Notes: generated by a model not told the origin, from the sequence alone. A DNA stretch of 64,000 bases from Ophiosphaerella korrae (GCA_028456385.1 JALNQF010000077.1:1-64000); one strand, 5' to 3'. Counted from the first letter of the stretch, positions 38,880 through 51,447 are shown. Numbers and translations are program-made.

Positions 38880-41800
38880 CTTTTCTTTTACTAGGTACTA
38901 GTTTCTATAGTTCTTGTACTAGTTAGCTCGATCTCTACTATCTATTTTTTAGCTTTTTTCCTACTATTTTGTATTACTTCTACTAGTTTTATTGCACCTA
39001 TACTAGCTAACCTCTTATTAGTAATCTCTATTCTTAATTTAGTTCTCTTTACGCCTTTTCCTCTTACGCTAGTAGGCTTAACTTCTACTATAGATTTTCT
39101 TACTATTATTACTTATTCTATATAACTTAATCTTACGTCTACTATACGTCTAGCTCTTACTCTATATTTCTTACTTACTACGTTAGCTACTACTCTAGCT
39201 CTTATACGCGCTATTTTAGATATACGCCTTATTAGGCCTATTGTTCTAGCTCTACTTAGTACTATGTTTATTCCTAGAGCCTCTATATTAGTTGCTACTC
39301 TAGCTCTTATACGCGCTGTTTTAGATATACGCCTTATTAGGCCTATTGCTCTAGCTCTACCTAGTACTATATTTGTTCCTAGAGCCTCTACGTTAGTTAC
39401 TACTCTAGCTCTTATACGCGCTACTTTAGGTGTGCTTTATATTAGGCTTATTATTCTAACTCTATCTAGTACTATATTTGTTATTCCTAGAGCCTCTACG
39501 TTAGTTACTACTCTAACTTTTATACGCGCTGCTTTAGGTGTACGCCTTATTAGGCCTATTACTTTAGCTCTACCTAGTACTATATTTGTTCCTAGAGCTT
39601 CTACGTTAGTTACTACTCTAGCTCTTATACGCGCTACTTTAGGTGTACTTCCTATTAGGCCTATTACTCTAACTCTGTCTAGTACTATATTTGTTATTCC
39701 TAGAACTTCTATACTAGTTTCTATTTTAGTTGTGCGTCCTATTTAGCTAATCGTAGCTCTACCTAGTACCGTGTTCGTTGTTCCTAGAGCCTTTACGTTA
39801 GTTACTGCTCTAGCTCTTATACGCGCTGCTTTAAGTCTATTTCCTATTAGGCCTATTGTTCTAGGTCCGCCTAGTGCTGTATTTGTTATTCCTAAAACCT
39901 CTATATTAGTTCTTACTTTAGTTATATGTCCTATTTAGCTAGCTCTACCTAGTGCTATATTTGTTATTCCTAGAGCTTCTATATTAGTTGCTACTCTACT
40001 ACTTACTAGTCTCTTTTCTATTTACCTTGTGTTAGCTAGTACTATCTCTATTTGTCTTCGAGATCTCGCGTTAGCTTTATAGGATCCTTACGCCCCTACT
40101 TAACCTACGCTGTTTCTACCTAGGATTGTATTAGTAGTTCTGTCTACTCTATCTACTATAGCTACGAAATTAGCACCTAATAGCTTGTGCTATATTTAGA
40201 GCTAGTACAACGCAGTAGCCTAAAAAACGCCTAGTAAACTAACCTACAAATAAAAGAGGAGGTAACTCTAGCTCTTACTTCCTAACTTCTATAAAGTATG
40301 TCTATAAACAGCACTTTCCTATCGCGCTAGTAGTCTTAACTTCTAGGTAATCTATATTGTTACTATAAGTTATAGAGGTAGACAGCCCTAGCTACTTTGC
40401 TAGTCGCTTTACTATAAGTAATCTCTTAACTAGTAGAAAGCTAGACTAAGTCTTAAATCCTACAAGTATTAAAGCCTAGTAAGTAGGCAAGGATACTAAA
40501 CTACAATAGGACGTCTTCGTTTACCTTAGTAGTTAGCTATACTAATTAATCTCCTGCTACTTTCTTCTATTGTACTAGTATTTTATAGTAGATACATATA
40601 GCGCCTATCTATACTTACTTATATCTAAAGTCTAGCTAGTTATTAACGTTACTAGGTCTAGCCTCGAGCTATAACTCTAATACTTAGAATAAGTAGATAT
40701 TGTTATTCTAGTTTACATCTAAGAAGCTACACTTAAGCGTACGCAATAACTAGTCTTTACCTAATAGGTCTATTAGTCGCTTTATATATTCTACTAGTCT
40801 CTATAGGTACTTAGTATCTTTAAAGAAGCTAAAAAGAGAAAAGACTAAGTAATTAGTAGAAATAGTAAGCACCTTTCTCTAGATTGCTTTGCGCTCTTGT
40901 TTAGTAAAGGCGCTAAAAATACGCCCCTCTCTTAGCTCGACGTATAGTCTTTATATATCTTGCTTATATACTCTAAGAGTAGTAAGCTTAACTATCTTTA
41001 CTATATACTTATCTAGCTTCTTTATAGCTTGTAGGTCGTTATTAAAGACTTTAGACTACGTATCTCTAACGTGCTTAAGATAGTAGAGATTTTCCTACTA
41101 GTATTAATATAGAGGATGCTATACACTACTCCTACGTAGAGCTATATACCTTATTATATATTATAGCAAATATCTTATATATAGTCTCTAGGCTTATGCC
41201 TACCCTAAGCCTTAGTATATCTAGCTAGTAGTTAAACGTAGATTTGTATTTAGAGTACTTTAATATTTGTTCTAGATTTAATCTTTTCTATAGAGTAATA
41301 GTACTTAATCTTACTTACTATAGCTCTTTAAAAAACGTATAGCTTAATTATTAGTACTAGTAAATTAGGCGATAGAACTAGCTATTGTTAGGTTACTTTT
41401 CACATATATACTATTCTCCTAAAGCTATCTTTACGTTGTTACTAATATCTAGGATATACGTTAGTAATATCTACACGCAAGGAAAAGGAAAGAGTACTAC
41501 TATAAAGGTATAAGTCTACTACTTAGCGCCTATCTTTAGCTAAGAGAGTCTACGCAGCTACTTAAATGTAGTTAAGGCTATAGATATAATAGAGGCGGAA
41601 CCTAGGTAGAAATTCTAGCTTCTAGTAATTGTCCTGCGACTTACCTATAAGTATAGCTACTAATAGGCCTAAGGCGTAGATAGTAGTATTAAGAGACTAT
41701 AGATTAATAAGGGCCTAGACATAGTTACAAAGATCTAGTTAGTTATAGTAGCCCTTTTTAAAGAGCTTCTCGAGACACTTTATATTTTACTTATCTTTTT

Positions 41801-41960
41801 TATCTTCTAAGTAGAGTACTTCGAGCCTAATACTAACTAAGCCTCTAAACTTAGTACTCTTCTCTACTACTAGCGCCTACTCCTAGTCGTAAAAGAGCTA
41901 ACTACTTATCTCTTACTTGAATTGTATAGTATAGAGCACTCGTACTCTTAAGACAATAGT
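38880..41960 (-). pseudogene. DUF3723 protein remnant
   Basis: DUF3723 is a fungal family of unknown biochemical role that recurs as Starship cargo. The N-terminal part (41.96-41.4 kb) reads KLEF..RFRLYYIYSLNYIQVAA, matching the family's LxCIHGxxRIxAA with Cys, His and Gly lost to RIP, followed by DRR-stop-VVDLYL for DRWWVVDLYL. Around 41.2 kb comes LDILRLRVGIS, the LDIPGLRxGM motif. Then, after a frame change that could be an intron, YLKHVRDT-stop-SKV at 41.05 kb, GRIFSAFTKQERKAI, LFSFFKDTKYL and an RLDFRYK-type segment, continuing to DRKVLFIDILYRS at 40.3 kb. A Gln-rich coil and a tandem array follow. The core frame has stops mostly at predicted Gln/Trp sites. The end is uncertain. Confidence 0.85.
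39175..40030 (-). repeat. 105-108 bp tandem array at the DUF3723 3' end
   Basis: Eight to nine units of about 105 or 108 bp (shorter, degenerate ones at 39699 and 39893) share CTCTAGCTCTTATACGCGCT and TATTAGGCCTATTGCTCTAG. The 3-bp length differences come from an optional extra ATT, so unit lengths stay multiples of three, as coding repeats do. In the minus frame continuous with the DUF3723 core a unit is Ser/Arg/Asn rich with stops at probable Gln codons. In a second minus frame and in a plus frame (39264-39746) it is fully open. I favour the minus strand because the array directly continues the gene. Confidence 0.9.
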
Positions 41961-42540
41961 ATTTTACCTTACGATACCTCTTTCTAGTTAACTAGGTACT
42001 AAGGGGTCTTGTTTCTAGACCTTACCTTAGATAAGTAGTAGAGTATCTAAGGACTTATTATCCTAACTATGCACACTAGTATATATATCTAACTAAGCCT
42101 CTTCTAAGGCTAGGTTCTATTTTAGTTGCGTAGCTCCTACTACTATTTAACTACTAAATAAAACGCTTGTTAGTTATTTTTACTTTTACCTTTAGTTTCT
42201 AGGGCTCTACAAAGTTAAGCTCTAACTTATAATTACTTTACTATTTCCTTTCTCTCTCTTCTTTCTTGTAACTATAGCGGATGCTAGTAAGTGCTATACT
42301 AGGATTAATCTCTAGCTAATTAGTAGCGACGTAGAGAGTTGTATAAGTACTAGAAATTCCTATACTACTAGTTCCTAACATCCTAGAGGCACTATTTTTC
42401 TAAGTCTAGAGACGCAATCTTTGCTATTAGCTCGACCCCTATACTTCCTAATAGTACTACTTAATAGTAGAAAACTAGCGTATCTATAGTTAAGCTATTA
42501 AAAGACCTATAAGCTCTGCTTTAGTGTTAACTTCTAGGCG

Positions 42541-43000
42541 AGAGGTATATAGTAGATAGCTAAGCCTTATTGTAAAGTGCTAGTCTAATACTTTCTAGAC
42601 ACTATTAATAATAGTAATAAGCTTTAGATGCTTTAGGAGCTTTGGTATACTAATATCTACGTAATCCTAGAGGCCTTCTAATATAGGGAGGTTGTTTACG
42701 TCGTGTTCGAGTATATAGAAGTGTCTCTCTACAAGATTACTACTATTAAAATTACTATATAGGAGTTAGTAGCGATCCTTAGATAGGTACGCCTTATAGC
42801 TACTAAGGCCCGCTAGATTAAAGTACTAATCTAAAGTAAGTAGTTAATAGTCTTGCGTACCTCTCTAAAAAGGGCTTAGAATATAGCTTACTAACCCCCT
42901 CTAATATCTTAGTTAGTAGAGAAGGTGTAGTTAAGATAGGTTTATTAGACTGCCTACTATTACTATTATACTAACGCTACTCTATAGCGAAACACAAGTA
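42541..43000 (+). pseudogene. Protein kinase-like N-lobe fragment
   Basis: The plus frame at 42541-42790 reads KVLVQYFLDTINNSNKLQML, then EL-W-YTNIYVILEAFQYREVV, YVVFEYIEVSLYKIT and ELVAILRQ. This is the layout of strands 3-5 and helix D of a fungal Ser/Thr kinase: E-L-R-H-x-N-I, then V-x-x-E-x-M. The catalytic loop and DFG motif are not visible downstream, where stops become dense. It lies divergently about 0.6 kb from the DUF3723 remnant. A pseudokinase-like module is equally possible. Confidence 0.42.
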
Positions 43001-46000
43001 TTACTATCCTTGCGCTTTAGACAATACTAAATAATAAGAGGTCTAAGTATTAAAGAATATAGCTAGGTCCCTAATAGGTAGATATAGTAATAAAGGGGAA
43101 GTCTATCTTCTTTAAATAAGTAGTTATAATCTAGTAGCTCTTAGCTTTATAGATGCTACTTCTACAACGTTAATATATAAAATATAACACGTAAGTCTCC
43201 TACGTAAATATAGTGCTCTAACCTAATATAGACTAGTATCTATTAATTTAACTTAATTAGTCGCTAGGGCTGCTTAGGAGCGTAGTCTTTAAAGCCCCTT
43301 GTATAGCCTAGATTAAGCTAGACCTACTATTGCTAGTCTAACGCACTATTAGGTTGTAGTACTACTTAGTAAATAGACTACTATAACTTATTAATAGGTA
43401 GTAAAAGTAAGGGTTATATAGCGATAACTAACCTTAAGTAGTATGTTACTATTTAGCCTATATAACCTTAAAGAATAAAACTACTCTATACTCTAAAATC
43501 TAACTATGCGTTTTATACTATAACGCGCCTATACTACTTCTTTCTCTATAGCTAATTAATAGTAGCACTAAAATAGTAATAGCTATTTTAGCCTATACTA
43601 CGAGATAGTATAGGACCTAGATATAGGCTTCTACTACTATAGTCCTTACTATTTCCTATTAAGCTAGACTATAATTTAGTAACACGCTCTCTTATACTCT
43701 ATATTCTTCTTTCCTTCCTCTAACTACTAGCTAATTACTCTATTAGCGCGCTTCCTTAAACAACTTCTAATAACTAATTACAGCGCGCTTAGTAATATAC
43801 TTAGTAATCCTACTTATATATACGTAGTGTCCGCAGGCTATATCTTTAGCCTCCTTCTACTTATTAGCGCTCTCCTGTATATTAAAGCATTGTTAGCGTT
43901 AGCTTATTACTTAATAATTTAGCGCCTTGTCCTCCCCTAGCTATTCTACTACTACTAATACCTAGGGCTATAGAGCTAAGTAGACATACTTGTATAGGTG
44001 TTCTACGTTACTATTAATGCGTTTTACCTCTACTTTAAGGCCTTATCGCTTAGTAAGGCTAGCGTGCAGGCTGCTTATCTATTATTAATTAATATAGCTC
44101 TAGCATTTACTAGCCCTTATCTTAGCTTCTTCGCTAACGTCCTTAGCGTCTCTCTAGGTACTTTCTAGCGCATTTACTACTTAGTAGGGGTAATATTAGT
44201 CTTACTCTTAATCTACTACATCGCGGTAGTAGTAGCTACCTAGATACTATTTCTCCTATAAGTAACGTAGAATATATAGGGACTTACTGTTTGTACTCTT
44301 GTATCTAATCTTAATGCTAACTATAGCTACTAACAAGAACACTAGGGTGCATCCTTACTATACTTACTTCTTCTTCTATTTCTACTAGTTCTTTAACGCC
44401 CTTTATACAAGCTATTCCTCTAGGTACACTAATTACTAGCTATCTATACTACTCTCTCTATCTAGTTCTATATACAACTTAAATTATTCTTCGCTTATCT
44501 AATAGTTTATATACTATTTACTACGTTCTTATTAATACTTATTCTCTACTCCTTGTACTACTTTTACTAGAACAAAGCTATAAGGGCTAGCCTTTTCTAA
44601 GCCTATATCTTCTACGCTAGTAATAGCGTCCTAATCTAGCTAAAGCTATCCTACTATATTAAAGTCGAGGCAGGGTAGTATATAGAGATATAGATCCTAG
44701 GTATTAGCTCTTAGGGCTCTTAGTCCTTCCTACAGACGTACTCCTTTATAGTAGTATCTTAGTCTAAGGAGAAATAGTAGTACCTTAACCTCTTTATTAA
44801 GTTACGTAGTAGTATAACTTAAGCGTTACTTAAATAGAGTACTCTAACTTTATACGAGCTACGATTATAGAATATTAAGAGAGAACCTATAGTAGATAAT
44901 AATAGAGTAGATTTAGAAGGTAACTAGTCCTTCTTAAGAAAATATAAAATTAATCTAGAGAGTGTATAGCTCTTTCTAGCTTTATTTAGTAGCCCTTATA
45001 GTATTAGCGTTCCTATTAGTAAGTATAAGACTATTCTTATAATTGTAAGTAGCTTTAGTATAGTATTATAGATCTTTTATCTAGAGTAGTTAATCTATAG
45101 CTATAACACCTATAAGACCTACATTCGTCGTATTTAATTAGTATAGTAACTAGAAGACTATAGTAAGTATCTCTAAAGGAAAACTCGCTTGTTAGAGCTA
45201 AATAACCTATAGGCGAAGGCGATACAGTAGTATATTTACTTAACTACGTTATATAGAGCGACACGCTAGCTAATAGTTATATAGGTGCTTTAGGCTAAAA
45301 TATTAGGTATAGTATACTAAGGTAAAGTAGATCCTAGATATCTTAATCTATATAGCGTCTAGTGTTAGCTGTAAATAGCTACTAGGCTAGTAAGTTACTT
45401 TACACTAAGGCACGACGCCTAACTTAGACGCGATTTTTTACAAAGAACGTATAGGAACACGTATTAAGAGGGTGTAAGAAGAGAATAGTAAGTAAGGAGA
45501 TATAGTAATGTTAGGTAGGGCCTTGCCTCTTCTACTAATATATAGTTTATAACGCTAACTCTACGTAGTATCTACTACTAGCCTAATCTAAGACTAAGTA
45601 AGAAAGCTTATTTATAGCTGCGTAGGGGACAATATAAGTCTATTTAAGCTAAACTATTAGCTACGCAAGTAGTAGTGTGTTTAGTATAGTAGTGCTGCGC
45701 ATTCTAACGAGTAGACAGACTAGATTATTAGATATTAAGATACTACATTATAAATTAGTAATAAGTGCGATTCTATACAAACACTAGTTAATAGTAGCGT
45801 ATAATTGTCTCTAGTCTAGTAGTCTATATATTTAGTTTGCTGTAAAGTTTGCTAATTATAGAGCCTTATAGTAGAGGTATTGTCTAGTTTATAATAAGTA
45901 GCGCATATTAGCCTGTCTAGTAGGTTTAGTTTCTAAAGCACTAGTTATAGGTCCCTATAGCCTATATATAGGCCCCTTTACTATTCTAGATATAGGAAGA

Positions 46001-46380
46001 CTAGGTCCTAGGAAGCTCTAAGTAATATATATATACTAGCGCTACTACTATTCTACTACCTATAGACGACTGTAATATAAACGCTTCTCTAAACAATAGC
46101 AACAAAGACGCTCGTAGCGTAGTACCTGCGCTATAAACGTAGTATATAGTATTATCTATCTAGGCAAACTAAGCCTAAATATAATATAAAGTCGGCGCTA
46201 TATACTTTACGTAGATTACTCTTACTAGCTACGTAGTACTACCTAGTACTTTTACTTCTCTTAAGAACGCTAGTAGCCTTAAAAAGACTACTAGAGGTAA
46301 GGTAGTCTAAGATACTATCTAAAACCTCTTAGTGCTGCTACTAGTAAGCTTAATGTGCGTAGCTAGAGTAGGGAAGAATT
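43001..46380. other. RIP-mutated interval, mostly unresolved
   Basis: No family recognised. A minus frame at about 44.4-44.9 kb (EDIGLEKASPYSFVLVKVVQ, then EQFKLYIELD) is readable for about 115 codons and may be a gene fragment, with about 12 stops per 100 codons. Confidence 0.35.
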
Positions 46381-47092
46381 ACTAGCTTTAGTAGAAGTCG
46401 CGCAGAAACTATATCTAGCTAATATCGCGTATATTCTAGTAAGTAAACTAGCTAACTAAATATAAGCAGACGTGCTAACAGACTTAGTAGGCTAGGGCTA
46501 TCCTATTCGCGTATTAGCTTACTTATAACTATAGTAAATGTTACTACTATATATAGCGGACACTTTTCCTTAACTACTAAGATAACAGTAACTATAATAA
46601 TAGTACTTAGTAGGACTATGCTAGCCTTGTACATTCTTTATAGCTAGCGTCTAAATAAGATTATAATAGTAAAGGATAGGAAGATAGCTTAGCGCAGCTA
46701 TATATAAGTATATAGTCGTTCTAGATAGCGCAAGAAGGTACTTTACTACTAACACTATATAATTTTATTCTTGTTTATAGAGAATTTAGCTTTTATCCTT
46801 AGTATAGATTGTAGATTAAGATAATAAAATTAAATAGTCTAACTACAGTAAAGCTAGGCTTATATAGTAGTAGTAGTTGTAGACTATATATACACTCTAA
46901 TATAGTAACTCGAGTAACGCTTACTATACATGTTAGATAGCTACTTTAGGAGAATATAAACATTACGCAAGGTAAACCTATAGTAAGCTAGACCGATAGC
47001 GTATCTACCTATATCTCTAACGAGGAGCTACTAAAGAATAGCGCGAAGTCTATCTACAAAGGCGTCCGAAACAAGCTAGTAGCTAAGAGAGA

Positions 47093-47248
47093 GGCTATAG
47101 AGTTAATAGAAGCTATAGAGTTAATAGAAGCTATAGAGTTAATAGAAGCTGTAGAGTTAATAGAAGCTGTAGAGTTAATAGAAGATGTAGAGTTAATAAA
47201 TACTATAGAGTTAATAAATGCTATCGAATATATAAAGGCTATAGAGTT
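47093..47248 (+). repeat. 18-bp tandem repeat GCTATAGAGTTAATAGAA
   Basis: About eight copies, in frame with the surrounding low-stop reading frame, giving a hexapeptide close to A-I-E-L-I-E. The last copies diverge to ELINAIEYIKAI. Confidence 0.93.
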
Positions 47249-47744
47249 TACGTAGGGGCTACCTATAGCTATAGGTAGCTATAATCTACTATTATAGATA
47301 GACGTAGAGTTCCCTGTTTAACACGGTATTCCTATAGGATAGTTAGTAACTAATAGTCTATCTCCCTATTAATACGAGCTATAGGTCCTATTAAGAGCTA
47401 TATAATTAATACTACTAAGGCCCTATAGGTTCTTAATCTTAATCTAGACTTTAATCTTAATGTTGTCCTTAGAGAGATAATAAACTAAGAGGTTAGTAGT
47501 AGGCTCTATAATAGAAGCGTAGGTTAGACCTAAGCTAAGGGTAGTAACAAGTAGGAATGCGGAAGGCTACATTGTATAAGGTAGCCTAAGAGTTGCATAT
47601 ATATAGTTATAGCCTTAGGTTTTTATATCTAGTTACTACCTATTCTAGAGCACTATATTAGTAGTAGGCGCTTTCCTATGCTTATTGTATCCTCTCTTCT
47701 ACGACAAGTTATTAGCTACTAAATTTAGTAGAAGAGGGTTCCCC

Positions 47745-47862
47745 TCTTTAAGCCTAGTACTAAGAAGTTAAAAAAATATAGAGCCTAGTAACAAGCTCTA
47801 TAAATCCTACTAGTCCTTGCAAAGTACACCTATACTAAAGGTATCTATTTTCTTTATTAAGT
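47745..47862 (+). repeat. Segment shared with 56145-56258
   Basis: Both segments contain AGCCTAGTAC/GGCCTAGTCC, then CTAGTAAxAAGC and CTTGCAAAGTA in the same order and spacing, aligned by eye over about 110 bp. Confidence 0.6.
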
Positions 47863-48136
47863 AGCTCGTGTTAAAGTATATAGATCTAGCTTTTAGGCTC
47901 TCTTATTTAGTATAAGTATAGAGCCTTCCCTACTAAGGTAATAGTATACTTAGCTAGAATACTACCTTGCGATACTATTAATTAAACTATTCTCTCTTCT
48001 AACATCCTACTTCTCTAGTATACAACTTAGATTAAAAGGATTAGCGTAGATACTCTAGTATCTATCTCTAGCGTATTAAACAGCTCTTCTAGCGTCGTCT
48101 CCTCTAACTTCTAAACTAGAAAATATAGTTATAATA

Positions 48137-48304
48137 GATAATAAATTAAAGTAGCTAAAAGTTAATACTACTACTATAGGTAGCTCTAACGAAGGGTTAG
48201 CTAGAGACATAGTCGCGGTAGGTAATAAATTAGAGTAGCTAAAAGGTAATACTACTACTACTAATAGCTCTAGTAGAGAGTTAACTAGAGAAATAGTTAT
48301 AGGG
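48137..48304 (+). repeat. Two 84-bp in-frame repeats before the J-domain
   Basis: Units at 48137-48220 and 48221-48304 both encode NKL-x-QLK-x-NTTT followed by a Ser/Glu/Arg-rich half. The length of 28 codons keeps the frame. Confidence 0.85.
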
Positions 48305-49249
48305 AGAGTAGAGAGTACTAAAACTACTAATAATCTAAAAGTAAAGTAAGAAGAGGTAGGCAATAAAAAAATAGAGACCTATACGCCTAGTAAAAGAACT
48401 AAAGAAATTCTTAGGATATTATAATAGCTAGCTTTTATATACTACTAAATTCTTAATATTCCTAAGGATGTAGACAAAAAAGCTATTAGGCACGCCTACC
48501 TTAAAAGGTTAATAGCAACTTACTTAGATAAAAATAAGGATAACGATGCTATAAATATTTTTAATAGTAAGTACATAGTAATTTAAGCTAAGATAGAAGC
48601 TAAAACTAAAGTATAGGGGTTAAAAAAGCGTTAGATATTTTATAGGACAGTAATAAGCGCAAAGCATATAACAATTTAGAGCTACTAAAGTATAAGTTAG
48701 ATAGTTTAATTAAGAAGTTAGATATTAGCAAGGTATATGCTAAAAATGCCTATTACGAAGACGACGACGACGATAGCAGCGACGACGACAACGATAATAA
48801 TAACAATAATAATAGCGATAATATGTCTAAGGCGAAGAAAGCGATAATTAAAGGTATAAGGCTATATGTTGTTAGTCTCCTTGAATCGCCTAACGTAGAA
48901 GTCTGTAATATAGTAATAAGAGAGCTTAAGCTACTTACTAAGATAATAATAACCTAGAACAAGAATAATAATTTCTTTATTACTAACTACGTTCCTCCTA
49001 TAGTATCTTTACAAAAGATAAGTATAAAGCAAAGACAACTCCTAAAAAAGATTAATAAGACTTTAGTATCTAAAGAAGATATTAAAGATATTTAGGAAGT
49101 AGAGAGGGATCTTAGAATACTAAAAGAAACTCTTAGAGAAAATATAGGAACTTAGAGGCTTCCTCTTAATTAGATATTTAGTGTTCCTCTAACGAAGTAG
49201 AACATTAGCCTAATAGCTAGTACTAGCCTATAGACCTAGGACTCTTATT

Positions 49250-49350
49250 AGAGATTATATAATTCCTACTAGGGGTTACATAATTCTTGTTAGGAATTAT
49301 ATAATTATTGTTAGGAATTACATAATTATTGTTAGGAATTATATAATCCT
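49250..49350 (+). repeat. 21-bp repeat inside the J-domain gene
   Basis: About five copies of TTAGGAATTATATAATTATT plus G, encoding heptads close to Q-E-L-Y-N-Y-C in the gene's frame. Confidence 0.9.
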
Positions 49351-50295
49351 CCTCCTAGAATAAGTAAGGAGATAGGTCCTACGCTAATAGATATAGATTC
49401 TAAAACAGTAGACATAACTAGTCCCTAGTAGTAGGCTAGAGAGACTATTTATAGTAAGAAGATCTTAGTATACTACCTAAAGTATAGCTTTATTAGGGAA
49501 GTAGGTACTAGATAGAAAGTAAAGACAATAATAGTAAACTACTATATAATTAAGAAAGTAGAAGAACTTAACCTAATCGCGCTTGTGGATATAGCTATTA
49601 TAGGACCTAAGGCTGCTTAATGTTACTTAGCTCTTAACAAGAACTCTAGAAATAGTATTACAAATATTGCTCTACAATATAATTACTGTAATAAAGATTA
49701 TATATAGGTAGTTATAGGCTATAGTTGTCTAGGATCTAGCGTTACTAACTCTAGAAATTATACTTACACTGTTCTAATAATTAACTATACTAGAAAAGAT
49801 TAAATAATTAACTAGTTAACGTTAATAAAAGTAGTTAGTAAGAAGATAGTAGAAAATATAATCGCAACATTCTTTATAAGGGCTAGTATACTACTAGAAC
49901 TACGTAATAAAGACTTTCTAGGTCTTAAACTTTAGTTAGTATAGGATAGGATAGAAGTCGCGAATAGATAGGAAAACTTACTAATACTAGCTAAACTAAA
50001 TAGCTCTACGCGAGGAACCTTTATTAGAAATAGAGCTACTATTAACTACAAGCCTTCCTATTATATATAGCTATCTCGTATAGCTAGTTAGGAACCTTAA
50101 AACTCGAGCTCTAGTTATATTACTAAGGCTATAATATAGGATTCAATAGAGAGGATAATAAAGGTTATAATAGATATAATAGCGAAGATATAGGATATAT
50201 TTAACTAGCGCATAGAAGAAATAACTTAAATGTTTTAAGAAATAGTGCTGCTAGCTGTTATAGCTTAGTAAAGGAAATTACTCTTTTAGTCTAGT

Positions 50296-51447
50296 ATTAT
50301 ATTATCCTTTCTATAGGTAGGTCCTATAGAATATAACAAGTTACAATGCCCTTTAAACTTCTACTATATTACTCTAGCGAAGTAGTAATCCTATAGGCTA
50401 AATACAATAAGTTACTATAAGGGACTAACTTAGGAGCTTAATACAACGTGTTAGTACAATAAGATAAAATTGTCTTTACTGTAGGCTAAAGACTATAGCA
50501 AGATTATTCTACTACGTTAGTAATATAATTAACTAACGTTAAGAGCTTATTTGCTAATTACTAGGCGCACACCTAAAGCCTAAATTGTCTCTAGAGAACG
50601 CTAATCTCTTAACCTAACTTATTCTGTATAATTTAATTACTAGCTACAAGAGCGAGCCTACGCTACTACCTTTTAAAAGGTTATAGCTACTTTCTTTATA
50701 GCCTTCGCCGCCTACCCTCTAAACTTCTTTTCTTCTACTTTTATCTCCTCGCTATACTCTTTATACCTTAGGCATCTATCTTACTTGTAATCTCTTACTC
50801 TTTTATTAAACTAAACCTCTACCTCTACTTTCCTTAATCCTAGAAGTCTTTCTATTGCTAATACTCTATCTAACAACTTTAATATCTATCTAACAACTTT
50901 AATATCTATCTAACAACTTTAATATCTATCTAACGACTTTAATATCTATCTATACCCTTTAGCTATGTATCTTACTATCTATATTACTAGATAGACTTCC
51001 TATATAGCGTCTTACTACTCTGCAGTAAATTTGCTAAACTATAGATAAACTATATCTTCGCTTTTAAACTAGAAGGCGTTAAGTAGGAAGAGTAGTAAAC
51101 GCGTTTTAGAGTATACTTAGCGTGATATAGTAAGTAGACTAAGGAAGTTCTTGTATTTCTTAAGAATCTAGGTTATAAAGCTAAGGGGCATATAGTAGAG
51201 CTAGTAGTAAACGTTAAAAGCTTCTCTACTAAGGGTGTAGTTATAGATTTACTAGTAGAGCTCGAGTAGGAAGTAGAGTAGAAGTAAGATAGTTCTAGAT
51301 AAAGGTATTGTAAGTTAGCGATAAAAAACGTAGATGTTCCTATAGTAGGACTAGCTCTACTAGAGTTTACGCGATTACTAGAGTAAGAGTAATTAAAAGG
51401 AATTTTAGAGTTATTTAGTGTTCTATAGATTATAGGTTAGTATAGGG
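50296..51447. other. RIP-mutated interval with one short tandem repeat
   Basis: Nothing recognised apart from the 20-bp array at 50859-50955. Confidence 0.4.
50859..50955. repeat. 20-bp tandem repeat CTATCTAACAACTTTAATAT
   Basis: Four to five nearly identical copies; one unit has AACGAC instead of AACAAC. Confidence 0.95.

Larger units (their letters stand above)
46381..47960 (+). pseudogene. Unidentified gene remnant with hexapeptide repeat
   Basis: Two adjoining plus frames read as protein: about 46381-46850 (with SLTTKITVTIIIVLSRTMLA) and 46860-47960. The second has roughly 90 codons with almost no stop, including TDSVSTYISNEELLKN and KGVRNKLVAKREAIELIEA. It then passes through an 18-bp repeat encoding AIELIE-type hexapeptides and continues in a Leu/Arg-rich region. 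Its 3' part (47745-47862) resembles 56145-56258 at the DNA level, inside another unknown remnant, which suggests related genes. No family recognised. Confidence 0.45.
48002..50295 (+). pseudogene. J-domain (DnaJ/Hsp40-type) protein remnant
   Basis: J-domains stimulate Hsp70 ATPase through an HPD loop. In the plus frame at 48440-48560 the domain reads YY-stop-ILNIPKDVDKKAIRHAYLK, with HPDK changed to YLDK (48509-48520). The family's closing helix follows as GVKKALDIL-stop-DSNKRKAY at 48616-48680 after a frame change near 48610 that may be an intron or indel. N-terminal to the J-domain are two 84-bp in-frame repeats. C-terminal to it come an acidic Asp run (48760-48800), a helical segment, a 21-bp repeat encoding QELYNYC-like heptads, and about 300 further codons with few stops, fading near 50295. 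The opposite-strand open frame at 48076-48363 is a shadow. His to Tyr and Pro to Leu are C to T changes that would inactivate co-chaperone function. Confidence 0.82.

Noticed and set aside
39264..39746. 160-codon plus-strand open frame
   Set aside because: It is the shadow of the tandem array continuing the minus-strand DUF3723 gene; repeat open on both strands.
40889..41083. 64-codon plus-strand open frame
   Set aside because: Lies antisense inside the DUF3723 core, where the minus-strand frame matches family motifs.
48076..48363. 95-codon minus-strand open frame
   Set aside because: Antisense to the two in-frame 84-bp repeats at the start of the J-domain gene on the plus strand.
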